A stretch of DNA of 64,000 nucleotides from Pseudomonas sp. DTU_2021_1001937_2_SI_NGA_ILE_001 (lineage in GTDB: Bacteria; Pseudomonadota; Gammaproteobacteria; Pseudomonadales; Pseudomonadaceae). The first letter of the stretch is position 1; each line of letters begins with the position of its first letter. The position numbers and the translations under genes were made by a program. The stretch is taken from NCBI RefSeq assembly GCF_032463525.1, contig NZ_CP135971.1, positions 3,782,001 to 3,846,000 on the forward strand. The letters are read 5' to 3'. Under the pieces are notes generated by a model. That model saw only the letters and a program-made list of their open reading frames with translations. It had not been told where the DNA came from and did not search any database. This document shows positions 8,699 to 17,260 of the stretch, in pieces.

Positions 8699-9349
8699 TC
8701 AGGCCTGGAGGCCGTCCAGCTCCAGGCCGACGCCCAGTTGCATGGAAAGGCATGGCCAGCGGCGCCATGCCGCTTCCGTTCCGGGGTTGCTGAGGCGCTC
8801 GCGATAAGCCTGCACCGACTCCTGAGCGAAGCTGTCTTCGTCGAGCATTTCGCTCAATGCCAGGTGCACGGCCTGGTCCAGCTGGTTGGCGAAGCTTTCA
8901 CCGATCAGCTGGTGGGCAATGACGTTGGCCACCGTGGAGTCCGAAGGAATCAGCGGCTGGCCGAGGTGGCGGATGTAAAGGTCATTGACCTCTTCGACCA
9001 GCCGATGCGCCAGGTAGGCTTCGTCCAGCAGGCCGGCGAGTCCTTCATGACCCTGCATGATTGCCGGCGGGCTGCTGAAGAACTGCGAGGCAATGCGCAG
9101 CACTGGCTTGATGCGGTCTTCGATACCCGCTTCGATCGCCACGCTGTGCGCGGCATCCAGCAGGTCCGGTACGTGTTCGATGTAGGCGGTCACGAAATTC
9201 TTCAGGACCGCATGCGCATCGTTGTCTGGCACGGCAATCGCCGGGTGGAGATGGGGCAATCGGGTTTCCAGCGAGTGCCGCAATTGGCCGGTCTCGGCCT
9301 CATGTTGTCGTGCACGCTGGATCTGCTCCCGCAAGGCTGCAGTGTTCAT
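8699..9349 (-). CDS. Conserved hypothetical helical protein
   Basis: A 216-residue, leucine-, alanine- and glutamate-rich protein predicted to be mostly helical, with no signal peptide or membrane segment. CAGGAG lies well placed before the ATG. I recognise it only as the hypothetical gene found between the SulP transporter and the aa3 oxidase operon in P. putida and P. aeruginosa. It is divergent from coxB and shares a 421-base upstream region with it. No motif suggests a function. Confidence 0.8.
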   Translation of the reverse strand: MNTAALREQIQRARQHEAETGQLRHSLETRLPHLHPAIAVPDNDAHAVLKNFVTAYIEHVPDLLDAAHSVAIEAGIEDRIKPVLRIASQFFSSPPAIMQGHEGLAGLLDEAYLAHRLVEEVNDLYIRHLGQPLIPSDSTVANVIAHQLIGESFANQLDQAVHLALSEMLDEDSFAQESVQAYRERLSNPGTEAAWRRWPCLSMQLGVGLELDGLQA

Positions 9350-9770
9350 CAGTACTCCTGAGGGCCTGATAATGAATATCTTCTGGTTATAAGCGAGCGA
9401 GACATGGTCGGCCCTTCACAGACCATGCTTGCGCCCCACATGCCTGCAAACATTGAGGCAAAGCCGGTTGGGCGTATTTTCCCACTCGCACGGGGATGAC
9501 ATACATTAGCGCGGTTTTTATTGGATCCAAGATCGTTTTGTCATAAGAAATCCATTTTTATATGGCTACACGGTCAAAAATAGAACCTACCGGTCACTCC
9601 TGCCACTTCGCGCGGCGCTCTTGCGCCGCCGCTGGCTGTCTATACTGCTCACCAGGAAGCCGGCTGATCGCCCGTTCAGGGCCCGAGTCAGCAGTCCGCA
9701 AGCCGCTCCCCTTGGCCGCAGTCCGCCACTGACGGACCTGCGCGTTGCACAAGCGCTGAGGGAAACCCGA
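9350..9770. other. Divergent intergenic region upstream of the aa3 oxidase operon
   Basis: No protein-coding signal of its own. The middle (9480-9590) is AT-rich. The region holds a perfect palindrome TTGGATCCAA at 9521-9530, a GCGGCGC/GCGCCGC hairpin at 9612-9629, and a CTATACT hexamer region at 9640-9646 about 125 bases before the coxB start. An open frame runs through the last 150 bases into coxB but lacks a good ribosome site. Confidence 0.6.
9640..9646 (+). promoter_or_regulatory. Possible RpoS-type -10 element for coxB
   Basis: CTATACT matches the extended -10 preferred by RpoS. There is no convincing -35 at 17 bases, which is usual for RpoS promoters. The aa3 oxidase of P. aeruginosa is known to be induced by starvation through RpoS, so the element fits, but the call is inference. 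Confidence 0.4.
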
Positions 9771-10910
9771 ATGAGGCGTCATCCCCGAATGCGGATGGCT
9801 TGCGGGGCCTGGGTGGCGGGAGCCTGGCCGTTGGCCGGTCCTGCCCAGGCCGCCTGGACCACCAACATGGGCCCCGGTGTCACCGGAGTCAGCCAGGCGG
9901 TCTACGACCTGCACATGACCATCTTCTGGATCTGCGTGGCCATCGGCATCGTGGTGTTCGCGGCCATCGGCTGGAGCGTGTTCGCCTATCGCCGCTCGCG
10001 GCGGCAGCAGGCGTCGAGCTTTCACGAGAACACCACGGTGGAGATTCTCTGGACCCTGGTGCCCTTCCTGATCCTGGTGGCCATGGCCATTCCCGCCACC
10101 CGCACGCTCATCGACATGTATGACGCCAGCGAGTCGCAGGTGGACATCCAGGTCACCGGCTATCAATGGAAATGGCACTACCGCTACCTGGGCCAGGATG
10201 TGGAGTTCTTCAGCAACCTGGCCACGCCCGTGGACCAGATCCACAACCGCGATGCCAAGAGCGAACACTACCTGCTGGAGGTCGACCAGCCGCTGGTGCT
10301 GCCGGTGGGGCAGAAAATCCGCTTCCTGGTCACGGGTGCCGACGTCATCCACTCCTGGTGGGTGCCGGCCTTCGCGGTCAAGCGCGACGCCATTCCCGGC
10401 TTCATCCACGAAGCCTGGACCCGTATCGAGCGGCCCGGCACCTACCGGGGCCAGTGCACCGAGCTGTGCGGCAAGGACCACGGCTTCATGCCCATCGTCG
10501 TCGAGGCGCGGCCGCAGGCCGAGTACCAGGCCTGGCTGGCGGGGCGCAAGGAGGAAAGTGCACGGCTCAAGGAGCTGACCGCCAAGGACTGGACCCGTCA
10601 GGAACTCATCGAGCGCGGCGACAAGGTCTACCACACCGTCTGCGCCGCCTGTCACCAGCCCGAGGGCCAGGGCATGCCGCCGACCTTCCCGGCGCTCAAG
10701 GGCTCGGCGGTGGCCAAGGGGCCGCTGGCCGCGCACCTGAACATCGTCTTCAACGGCAAGCCGGGCACGGCCATGGCCGCCTTCGGCAAACAGCTGTCGG
10801 AGGTGGATATCGCGGCGGTGGTGACCTACGAACGCAACGCCTGGGGCAACGACATGGGGGACATGCTGGCGCCCAAGGATGTGCTGGCCCTCAAACAGGC
10901 CAGCCAATGA
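9771..10910 (+). CDS. coxB: Cytochrome c oxidase subunit II with fused cytochrome c domain
   Basis: A 379-residue secreted and membrane-anchored subunit. It has a signal sequence, two transmembrane helices, then a cupredoxin domain with the CuA ligands C229, C233 and H237 in CTELCGKDH. A C-terminal cytochrome c domain carries the heme site CAACH at about residues 291-295. The fused heme makes this a caa3-type arrangement in which the subunit takes electrons from cytochrome c. I start at ATG 9771, which follows GAGGGA; the longer frame upstream looks non-coding. It is first in the cox operon. Confidence 0.95.
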   Translation: MRRHPRMRMACGAWVAGAWPLAGPAQAAWTTNMGPGVTGVSQAVYDLHMTIFWICVAIGIVVFAAIGWSVFAYRRSRRQQASSFHENTTVEILWTLVPFLILVAMAIPATRTLIDMYDASESQVDIQVTGYQWKWHYRYLGQDVEFFSNLATPVDQIHNRDAKSEHYLLEVDQPLVLPVGQKIRFLVTGADVIHSWWVPAFAVKRDAIPGFIHEAWTRIERPGTYRGQCTELCGKDHGFMPIVVEARPQAEYQAWLAGRKEESARLKELTAKDWTRQELIERGDKVYHTVCAACHQPEGQGMPPTFPALKGSAVAKGPLAAHLNIVFNGKPGTAMAAFGKQLSEVDIAAVVTYERNAWGNDMGDMLAPKDVLALKQASQ

Positions 10911-10932
10911 ACGGCCCGGCAGGAGGATGCCC

Positions 10933-12522
10933 GTGAGCACCGTAATCGAAGACCATGACCTGCACACCGGGCATGCCCATGGCCCGGCCAAGGGCCTGAT
11001 GCGCTGGGTGCTGACCACCAACCACAAGGACATCGGCACCCTGTACCTGCTGTTCAGCTTCAGCATGTTCCTGCTCGGCGGTGCCTTCGCCATGGTGATC
11101 CGCGCCGAGCTGTTCCAGCCCGGCCTGCAGATCGTGCAGCCGGAGTTCTTCAACCAGATGACCACCATGCATGGTCTGATCATGGTCTTCGGCGCAGTGA
11201 TGCCGGCTTTCGTCGGCCTGGCCAACTGGATGATCCCGCTGATGATCGGTGCGCCGGACATGGCCCTGCCGCGGCTCAACAACTTCAGCTTCTGGCTGCT
11301 GCCGGCGGCCTTCCTGATGCTGGTCTCCACGCTGTTCACCCCTGGCGGCGGGCCGAACTTCGGCTGGACCTTCTACGCGCCGCTGTCCACCACCTACGCG
11401 CCGGCCAGCGTGACCTTCTTCATCTTCGCCATCCACATGATGGGCATCAGCTCGATCATGGGGGCGATCAACGTCATCGCCACCATCCTCAACCTGCGTG
11501 CGCCGGGCATGACCTTCATGAAGATGCCGCTGTTCGTCTGGACCTGGCTGATCACCGCCTTTCTGCTGATTGCGGTGATGCCGGTGCTGGCCGGCTGCGT
11601 GACCATGATGCTGCTGGACATCCACTTCGGCACCAGCTTCTTCGACGCTGGCGGTGGTGGCGACCCGGTGCTGTTCCAGCACGTGTTCTGGTTCTTCGGC
11701 CATCCCGAGGTGTACATCATGATCCTGCCGGCCTTCGGTGCGGTCAGCTCGATCATCCCGGCGTTCTCGCGCAAGCGGCTGTTCGGCTACACCTCCATGG
11801 TCTACGCCACCGCCGCCATTGCCTTCCTGTCGTTCCTGGTCTGGGCGCACCACATGTTCGTGGTGGGCATTCCGCTGATGGGCGAGCTGTTCTTCATGTA
11901 CGCCACCATGCTCATCGCCGTGCCCACCGGCGTGAAGGTGTTCAACTGGGTGAGCACCATGTGGCAGGGCTCGCTGACCTTCGAGACGCCCATGCTGTTC
12001 GCCGTGGCCTTCGTGATCCTGTTCACCATCGGTGGCTTCTCGGGGCTGATGCTGGCCATCGCCCCGGCGGACTTCCAGTATCAGGACACCTATTTCGTGG
12101 TCGCGCACTTCCATTACGTGCTGGTGCCGGGCGCCATCTTCGGCATCTTCGCCTCGGCCTATTACTGGCTGCCCAAGTGGACCGGGCACATGTATGACGA
12201 AACCCTCGGCAGGCTGCACTTCTGGATGTCCTTCGTGGGCATGAACCTGGCGTTCTTCCCCATGCACTTCGTCGGCCTGGCCGGGATGCCACGGCGCATT
12301 CCCGACTACAACCTGCAGTTCGCCAACTTCAACATGCTATCGTCCATCGGCGCCTTCACCTTCGGCGTCACCCAGCTGCTGTTCCTGTTCATCGTCATCA
12401 AGACCATTCGCGGCGGCCCGCCTGCCCCGGCCAAGCCTTGGGAGGGTGCCGAGGGGCTGGAGTGGAGCGTGCCGTCGCCGGCGCCCTATCACACCTTTGC
12501 CACGCCGCCGGAGGTCAAATGA
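10933..12522 (+). CDS. coxA: Cytochrome c oxidase subunit I
   Basis: A 529-residue, twelve-helix heme-copper oxidase subunit that holds heme a and the heme a3/CuB site. Diagnostic blocks are FFGHPEVYIMILPAFG (CuB His and the cross-linked Tyr helix) and AHHMF. The start is taken as GTG 10933 because AGGAGG lies exactly 6 bases before it; the in-frame ATG at 10927 sits directly against that ribosome site. The stop overlaps the ctaG start. It pumps protons and reduces oxygen in the inner membrane. Confidence 0.95.
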   Translation: MSTVIEDHDLHTGHAHGPAKGLMRWVLTTNHKDIGTLYLLFSFSMFLLGGAFAMVIRAELFQPGLQIVQPEFFNQMTTMHGLIMVFGAVMPAFVGLANWMIPLMIGAPDMALPRLNNFSFWLLPAAFLMLVSTLFTPGGGPNFGWTFYAPLSTTYAPASVTFFIFAIHMMGISSIMGAINVIATILNLRAPGMTFMKMPLFVWTWLITAFLLIAVMPVLAGCVTMMLLDIHFGTSFFDAGGGGDPVLFQHVFWFFGHPEVYIMILPAFGAVSSIIPAFSRKRLFGYTSMVYATAAIAFLSFLVWAHHMFVVGIPLMGELFFMYATMLIAVPTGVKVFNWVSTMWQGSLTFETPMLFAVAFVILFTIGGFSGLMLAIAPADFQYQDTYFVVAHFHYVLVPGAIFGIFASAYYWLPKWTGHMYDETLGRLHFWMSFVGMNLAFFPMHFVGLAGMPRRIPDYNLQFANFNMLSSIGAFTFGVTQLLFLFIVIKTIRGGPPAPAKPWEGAEGLEWSVPSPAPYHTFATPPEVK

Positions 12523-13112
12523 GCGCCGCGAAGCAACCCGCTGCGTCTTCGCGTCGCCTGGTGACCCGCCTGCTGTGGGTGGTGGTCGCCATGTTCGGCT
12601 TCGGCTTCGCTCTGGTGCCCCTCTACGAGGTGATGTGCCAGGCCTTCGGCATCAACGGCAAGACCGGCGGCCCGTACACTGGCGAACAGCGCGTCGATGA
12701 ACAACGCCAGGTGCGTGTGCTGTTCGTGTCCAGCAACGCGGCGGGCATGAGCTGGCGCTTCTACCCCAAGGCCAGCGAATTGCGCGTGCACCCTGGGGCG
12801 GTCAACGAAATGCTGTTCGTCGCCGAGAACCCCGCCGCCTACCCCATGACCGCCCAGGCGGTGCCCAGCGTCGCGCCGGGTCGCGCGGCGGCCTGGTTCC
12901 ACAAGACCGAATGCTTCTGCTTCACCCAGCAGGTGCTGGCGCCGGGCGAGCGCATCGAAATGCCGGTGCGCTTCATCGTCGACCGCGCCCTGCCTGCCGA
13001 TGTGCAGCAGCTGACCCTTGCCTACACGCTGTTCGACATCACCGCCCGCCAGCCGCCTGTCGCGCCGGCCAGCGGCGCGCGCGTCACGGAGGTGTCCCAT
13101 GCCAGCCCCTGA
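12519..13112 (+). CDS. ctaG: Cytochrome oxidase copper chaperone CtaG/Cox11
   Basis: A 197-residue protein with one N-terminal transmembrane helix and a periplasmic immunoglobulin-like domain. The copper-binding CFCF motif is present (KTECFCFTQQ). CtaG delivers copper to the CuB site of subunit I. The ATG overlaps the coxA stop as ATGA, so translation is probably coupled. The length agrees with the family. Confidence 0.93.
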   Translation: MSAAKQPAASSRRLVTRLLWVVVAMFGFGFALVPLYEVMCQAFGINGKTGGPYTGEQRVDEQRQVRVLFVSSNAAGMSWRFYPKASELRVHPGAVNEMLFVAENPAAYPMTAQAVPSVAPGRAAAWFHKTECFCFTQQVLAPGERIEMPVRFIVDRALPADVQQLTLAYTLFDITARQPPVAPASGARVTEVSHASP

Positions 13113-13986
13113 ACACTATTACGTCCCGGCCCAGAGCAAATGGCCGATCATCGCCACCCTGGCGCTGCTGATCACCCTGTTCGGCCTGGGCACCTGGTTC
13201 AACGACCTCAAGGCCGGGCACCCGGACAGTCACGGTCCGTGGATCTTCCTCAGCGGTAGCCTGCTGCTGGCGTGGATGATGGTCGGCTGGTTCGGCGCGG
13301 TGGTGCGCGAAAGTCGCGCAGGCCTGTACAGCGCCCAGCTGGACCGCTCGTTTCGCTGGGGCATGGGCTGGTTCATCTTCTCGGAGGTGATGTTCTTCGC
13401 CGCCTTCTTCGGCATGCTGTTCTACATTCGCTACTGGTCTGGCCCCTGGCTGGGCGGGGAAGGCAGCAACGGCGTGTCGAACATGCTCTGGCCCGAGTTC
13501 CGCTACCAGTGGCCGATGCTCGACACCCCCGACCCCAAGCGCTACCCGGCACCGCAAGGCATCATCGACCCCTGGAAACTGCCGCTGCTCAACACCGTGC
13601 TGCTGGTGAGTTCCAGCGTCACCCTCACCCTGGCGCACCACGCGCTCAAGCATGGCGCGCGGCGGCGCCTGAAGCTGTGGCTGCTCGCCACCCTGCTGCT
13701 GGGCGGCAGCTTTCTGGTGCTGCAGGGTGCCGAGTACCTGCATGCCTATCACGAACTGGGGCTGACCCTGGGCTCGGGCATCTACGGCGCGACCTTTTTC
13801 CTGCTCACCGGCTTCCATGGCGCGCATGTGACCATCGGTGCGCTGATTCTGCTGGTGATGCTGCTGCGCATCCTGCGCGGGCATTTCGATGCCAGGCGTC
13901 AGTTCGGCTTCGAAGCGGCCAGCTGGTACTGGCACTTCGTCGATGTGGTGTGGATCGGGCTGTTTGTGTTCGTCTACGTGATCTAG
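13099..13986 (+). CDS. coxC: Cytochrome c oxidase subunit III
   Basis: A 295-residue, seven-helix inner-membrane subunit of the aa3 oxidase. Family blocks such as MGWFIFSEVMFF and WYWHFVDVVWIGLF are clear. GGAGG precedes the ATG, which lies inside the last codons of ctaG (14-base overlap). Subunit III stabilises the oxygen-reducing centre and proton uptake. The stop overlaps the stop of a small gene on the other strand. Confidence 0.95.
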   Translation: MPAPEHYYVPAQSKWPIIATLALLITLFGLGTWFNDLKAGHPDSHGPWIFLSGSLLLAWMMVGWFGAVVRESRAGLYSAQLDRSFRWGMGWFIFSEVMFFAAFFGMLFYIRYWSGPWLGGEGSNGVSNMLWPEFRYQWPMLDTPDPKRYPAPQGIIDPWKLPLLNTVLLVSSSVTLTLAHHALKHGARRRLKLWLLATLLLGGSFLVLQGAEYLHAYHELGLTLGSGIYGATFFLLTGFHGAHVTIGALILLVMLLRILRGHFDARRQFGFEAASWYWHFVDVVWIGLFVFVYVI

Positions 13987-14171
13987 CGCAGGCGACCGCT
14001 GTACAGGCCCCAGGCAATCAGGCTGACGGTCAGCACCGCCAGCGCCACCCGCAGCACCAGGGCCCCGAGCAGGCGGTTCGAGGGCTGACGGTCGCGGGTC
14101 AGGAACACCAGGCCGCTGAACAGGCTGGCGAGCATGGCGGCCAGAGACAGCACGATCGCGGCCTTGAGCAT
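13983..14171 (-). CDS. Twin-transmembrane small protein (DUF2909-like)
   Basis: A 62-residue protein made of two hydrophobic helices (about residues 4-23 and 37-56) joined by a charged turn with RDRQ. A small protein of this kind lies in the cox cluster of many pseudomonads, on the opposite strand, as here. Its stop overlaps the coxC stop by three bases. A role in oxidase assembly is guessed only from position. It is antisense to the operon, so it needs its own promoter in the 72-base gap before the SURF1 gene. Confidence 0.75.
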   Translation of the reverse strand: MLKAAIVLSLAAMLASLFSGLVFLTRDRQPSNRLLGALVLRVALAVLTVSLIAWGLYSGRLR

Positions 14172-14243
14172 GGCGACTCCAGAGGCAAGGGTGATGATGC
14201 AATGGAGTATAGGGGCCGGTCCGTGGCCGCCAGGGTGTAGCGG

Positions 14244-14954
14244 ATGAGACGCTTCCTGCCGCGCCCGGTGCCGACCCTGGTGCTCATGCTGCTGTTGCCG
14301 CTGCTGGTCGCTCTGGGCCTCTGGCAGTTGCAGCGTGCCGAGCAGAAGGCCAGCCTGCTGGCGCACCAGGCTCGGCAGCAGAGTCTGCTGCCCGGCAACC
14401 TGAAGGCGCTCGCCGAGCAAGACGACCCGGCCTGGCGAGCGGTGCTGCTGCAGGGGCGGTTCGACCCGCAGCACACCCTGCTGCTGGACAATCGCAGCCG
14501 TGACGGTCGTGCCGGGGTCGAGCTGCTGCAGCCCTTCGAAGACCGCTCCAGCGGCCTGTGGGTGCTGCTCAACCGTGGCTGGCTGCCCTGGCCAGACCGT
14601 CGTACGCCGCCGGTATTCGACACCCCGACGGCGGACGCCGATCTGCAGGCCTGGGTCTATGTGCCGCCGGGCCCGGCCTTTCGCCTGCAAGCCGATGCAC
14701 CGGACGAGCGCTGGCCGCGCCTGGTCAATGTGGTCGAGCCGCCGCGGGTGTGGCAGGCCCTGCAACGCGATGGCTACCCCTACGAACTGCGTCTGCTGCC
14801 GGGACCGGCGGCTTACCGGGCCGACTGGCCGATCGTCAACCAGGCACCGCAAACCCATCGCGCCTACGCCGTGCAGTGGTTCGCCCTGGCCGTCGCACTG
14901 ATCGGCTTGTACCTGTACCTGGGGTTTTCCAGGTCCAGGGAGCCTCGGCCATGA
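14244..14954 (+). CDS. SURF1-family oxidase assembly protein
   Basis: A 236-residue protein with an N-terminal and a C-terminal transmembrane helix enclosing a periplasmic domain, the SURF1/Shy1 layout. The family block GLWQLQRAEQK is present after helix 1. SURF1 helps insert heme a into subunit I. It is the first assembly gene after coxC and overlaps the next gene by ATGA. Confidence 0.92.
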   Translation: MRRFLPRPVPTLVLMLLLPLLVALGLWQLQRAEQKASLLAHQARQQSLLPGNLKALAEQDDPAWRAVLLQGRFDPQHTLLLDNRSRDGRAGVELLQPFEDRSSGLWVLLNRGWLPWPDRRTPPVFDTPTADADLQAWVYVPPGPAFRLQADAPDERWPRLVNVVEPPRVWQALQRDGYPYELRLLPGPAAYRADWPIVNQAPQTHRAYAVQWFALAVALIGLYLYLGFSRSREPRP

Positions 14955-15487
14955 GTGGGCAGCGCCGCGGGCAGCTGCAATTGGCGCTGATATTCGCCGG
15001 CTTCCTTCTGCCGCTGCTTATCGCCGGCAGCATGTACCGCTGGCAGTTCTGGCTGCCGGAAAGCCGCACCTACCATGGCCAGCTGCTGGGTGACGGCGTG
15101 GGGCGGGCGGACCTGGGCGTGAGCGCCCGGGAGAGCGGCTGGCAATTGCTGGTCACCACGCCCGGAGCCTGTACGCAGAGCTGCCTGCACCTGGTGTACC
15201 TGGCCCGGCAGATCCACCTCGCCCTGGGGCGCGACGCCGGGCGCGCCAGCCATGCGCTGGCCAGCGGCGTGGCGCTGGATATTCACGCACTGCCTGGCTA
15301 CCCCTGGCTGCGCCGCTACACCCTGGACCTGCAGCGCTATCGCCAGCGCGTGCCTGGCGATGACCAGCCACGGCTGTGGATCGTCGACCCCCACGGCAAC
15401 CTGGTGCTGGAGTACGACGCCCGTGTTAAGGGCCAGGACGTGCTGCGCGACCTGCGGCACCTGCTGAAACTCTCGAACATCGGCTGA
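14951..15487 (+). CDS. Sco-like membrane-anchored protein with CxxxC motif
   Basis: A 178-residue protein with one N-terminal transmembrane helix (about residues 12-30) and a periplasmic domain. It is usually annotated as a cytochrome oxidase assembly hypothetical. I note C74-TQS-C78 followed by LHLVYLARQ, and later LWIVDPHGNLVLEYD. Both resemble the CxxxC loop and the beta-strand of Sco/thioredoxin-fold proteins. A copper or thiol role in CuA assembly is therefore plausible. The genuine Sco gene lies two genes downstream. The start overlaps the SURF1 stop. Confidence 0.8.
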   Translation: MSGQRRGQLQLALIFAGFLLPLLIAGSMYRWQFWLPESRTYHGQLLGDGVGRADLGVSARESGWQLLVTTPGACTQSCLHLVYLARQIHLALGRDAGRASHALASGVALDIHALPGYPWLRRYTLDLQRYRQRVPGDDQPRLWIVDPHGNLVLEYDARVKGQDVLRDLRHLLKLSNIG

Positions 15488-15500
15488 CCGGAGGCGTCCC

Positions 15501-16484
15501 ATGGCCCGTCGCGGATACCTGCTGGCGCTGTTCGCCACCCTCCTCGCACTGCTGGTGGTGCTGCTCGGTGCCTGGACCCGCCTGTCGCACGCGGGCCTGG
15601 GCTGCCCGGACTGGCCGGGTTGCTACGGCTTTCTCGGGGTGCCGTCCGGGGCGCTGCAACAGGCGCTGGCCGAGCTGCGCTATCCCCAGGCGCCGCTGGA
15701 AGTCGACAAGGGCTGGTACGAGATGATGCACCGCTACGCCGCCGCCGCCCTCGGCCTGAGCACCCTGGCGATTACCTGGCAGGCGTGGCGACAGCGCCAG
15801 GCCCTGGGCCTGGCCTTGGCGCTGCTGGGGCTGGTCATGTTGCAGGCAGCGTTCGGCATGTGGACCGTCACCCTCAGGCTGTGGCCGCCGGTGGTTACCC
15901 TGCATCTGCTTGGCGGCATGAGCACCCTGGGCTTGCTGTTCCTGCTGACCCTGCGCCTGGCCGCGTGGCCTGCCGTGCTGCGTAGCCCTGACCCCGCGCT
16001 GCGGCGGCTGGCGTTGGCCGCCCTGCTGCTGATCGCCGTGCAGATTGCCTTGGGCGGCTGGGTCAGCGCCCACTACGCCGCCCAGGCCTGCCCGGACCTG
16101 CCGTTGTGCCAGGGGCGCTGGTGGCCGGTGATGGACTTCGCCGAGGCGTTCGGCCTGAGTCCGCCACTCGGGCTGAGCTACCTGGGCGGCGTGCATGAGG
16201 GCGAGGCGCGCACGGCGATTCACCTGGCCCATCGGCTGGGCGCGGTGCTGGTGGCGCTGGTAACCCTGCGCCTGGCCTGGCGGCTTTGGCAGGCAGGGCT
16301 GGTGGGCATGGGCGGCGTGCTGGCCGGGCTGTTGCTGCTGCAGCTGGCGCTGGGTGCAGGCAATGTGCTGCTGAACTTTCCCACGGCCCTGGCCTTGGCC
16401 CACAGCGGCGGTGCTGCGCTGTTGCTGTTGGCGGCGATCTTCGTCAACGAGCGTGTCGGGCGAGCGCCGCGTAGCTGTACCTGA
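15501..16484 (+). CDS. ctaA: Heme A synthase (CtaA/COX15 family)
   Basis: A 327-residue protein with eight predicted membrane helices. Both extracytoplasmic cysteine pairs typical of bacterial CtaA are present: CPDWPGC and CPDLPLC. Histidine ligands lie in MHRYAA and LAHRLG. It oxidises heme O to heme A for the aa3 oxidase. A ribosome site GGAGGCG precedes the ATG. The usual partner ctaB (heme O synthase) is not found next to it; only 53 bases separate it from the Sco gene. Confidence 0.93.
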   Translation: MARRGYLLALFATLLALLVVLLGAWTRLSHAGLGCPDWPGCYGFLGVPSGALQQALAELRYPQAPLEVDKGWYEMMHRYAAAALGLSTLAITWQAWRQRQALGLALALLGLVMLQAAFGMWTVTLRLWPPVVTLHLLGGMSTLGLLFLLTLRLAAWPAVLRSPDPALRRLALAALLLIAVQIALGGWVSAHYAAQACPDLPLCQGRWWPVMDFAEAFGLSPPLGLSYLGGVHEGEARTAIHLAHRLGAVLVALVTLRLAWRLWQAGLVGMGGVLAGLLLLQLALGAGNVLLNFPTALALAHSGGAALLLLAAIFVNERVGRAPRSCT

Positions 16485-16537
16485 GCGGTACTTGCGTCTA
16501 GGCTTGGCCGTCCCAGTGCTGCCCGGATTCACCGACC

Positions 16538-17167
16538 ATGACCCGAACCCAGAAAACCGTTTTCATCCTCGTCGCCATCATCGCGGTGATCCTGGGCCTG
16601 ACCGTGCAGCGCGTGCTGTCCATGCGCAGCGGCAGCGACCCGGCGGCGCTGGTGGACGCCGGAGTCATCATGCTGCCGCAAAGCCGCGCGGTGCCGGCGT
16701 TGAAAATGATCGACCAGGGTGGCGAGCCGGTGGCCCTCGACCAGCTCAAGGACAAATGGACTCTGGTGTTCTTCGGCTACACCTATTGCCCGGACATCTG
16801 CCCGGCGACCCTGGCCCAGTTGCGCCAGATCAAGGCCAGCCTGAGCGCGGCCGAGGCCGGTCGCCTGCGCGTGGTGCTGGTCAGCGTCGACCCGGACCGC
16901 GACACGCCGCAGCAGCTCAAGCAGTACCTGGCGTACTTCGACAAGGACTTCGTCGGTCTGCGCGGCGCGGTGGAAGACATCCAGACCCTGTCCAAAGCCC
17001 TGAGCATTCCGTACATCCCCGCCGACACCCGCAAGCCCGGCTACACCGTGGACCACAGCGGCAACCTGGCGATCATCGGCCCGGATGGCCGCCAGCACGG
17101 CTTCATCCGTGCCCCCCTGAACGTGCAGAAACTCAGCGCGCGGCTGCCCGTCCTGCTCACCCGGTAA
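16538..17167 (+). CDS. Sco-family copper chaperone for CuA
   Basis: A 209-residue protein with an N-terminal membrane anchor and a thioredoxin fold. Copper ligands are visible: C84 and C88 in YCPDIC, and H173 in VDHSGNL. Sco/SenC proteins load or reduce the CuA site of subunit II. It is the last gene of the cox operon, followed by a strong hairpin before the convergent metQ. Confidence 0.94.
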   Translation: MTRTQKTVFILVAIIAVILGLTVQRVLSMRSGSDPAALVDAGVIMLPQSRAVPALKMIDQGGEPVALDQLKDKWTLVFFGYTYCPDICPATLAQLRQIKASLSAAEAGRLRVVLVSVDPDRDTPQQLKQYLAYFDKDFVGLRGAVEDIQTLSKALSIPYIPADTRKPGYTVDHSGNLAIIGPDGRQHGFIRAPLNVQKLSARLPVLLTR

Positions 17168-17220
17168 TGGGGGCCGGTTGGCCAAGCGAAAGGCGTGGGA
17201 TAAGGGGGTTGGAGCGGCGG

Positions 17221-17252
17221 CGGAGAAGGCCGCCTGCAGGCGGCATTCTCCG
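17221..17252. terminator. Hairpin between the cox operon and metQ
   Basis: CGGAGAA and TTCTCCG flank a perfect 16-base palindrome GCCGCCTGCAGGCGGC. Only a single G/A mismatch interrupts the 16-bp half-stem. It lies between two convergent genes and has no T-run. It is likely a bidirectional stop or RNA stabiliser. Confidence 0.6.
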
Positions 17253-17260
17253 GTGCTGGA

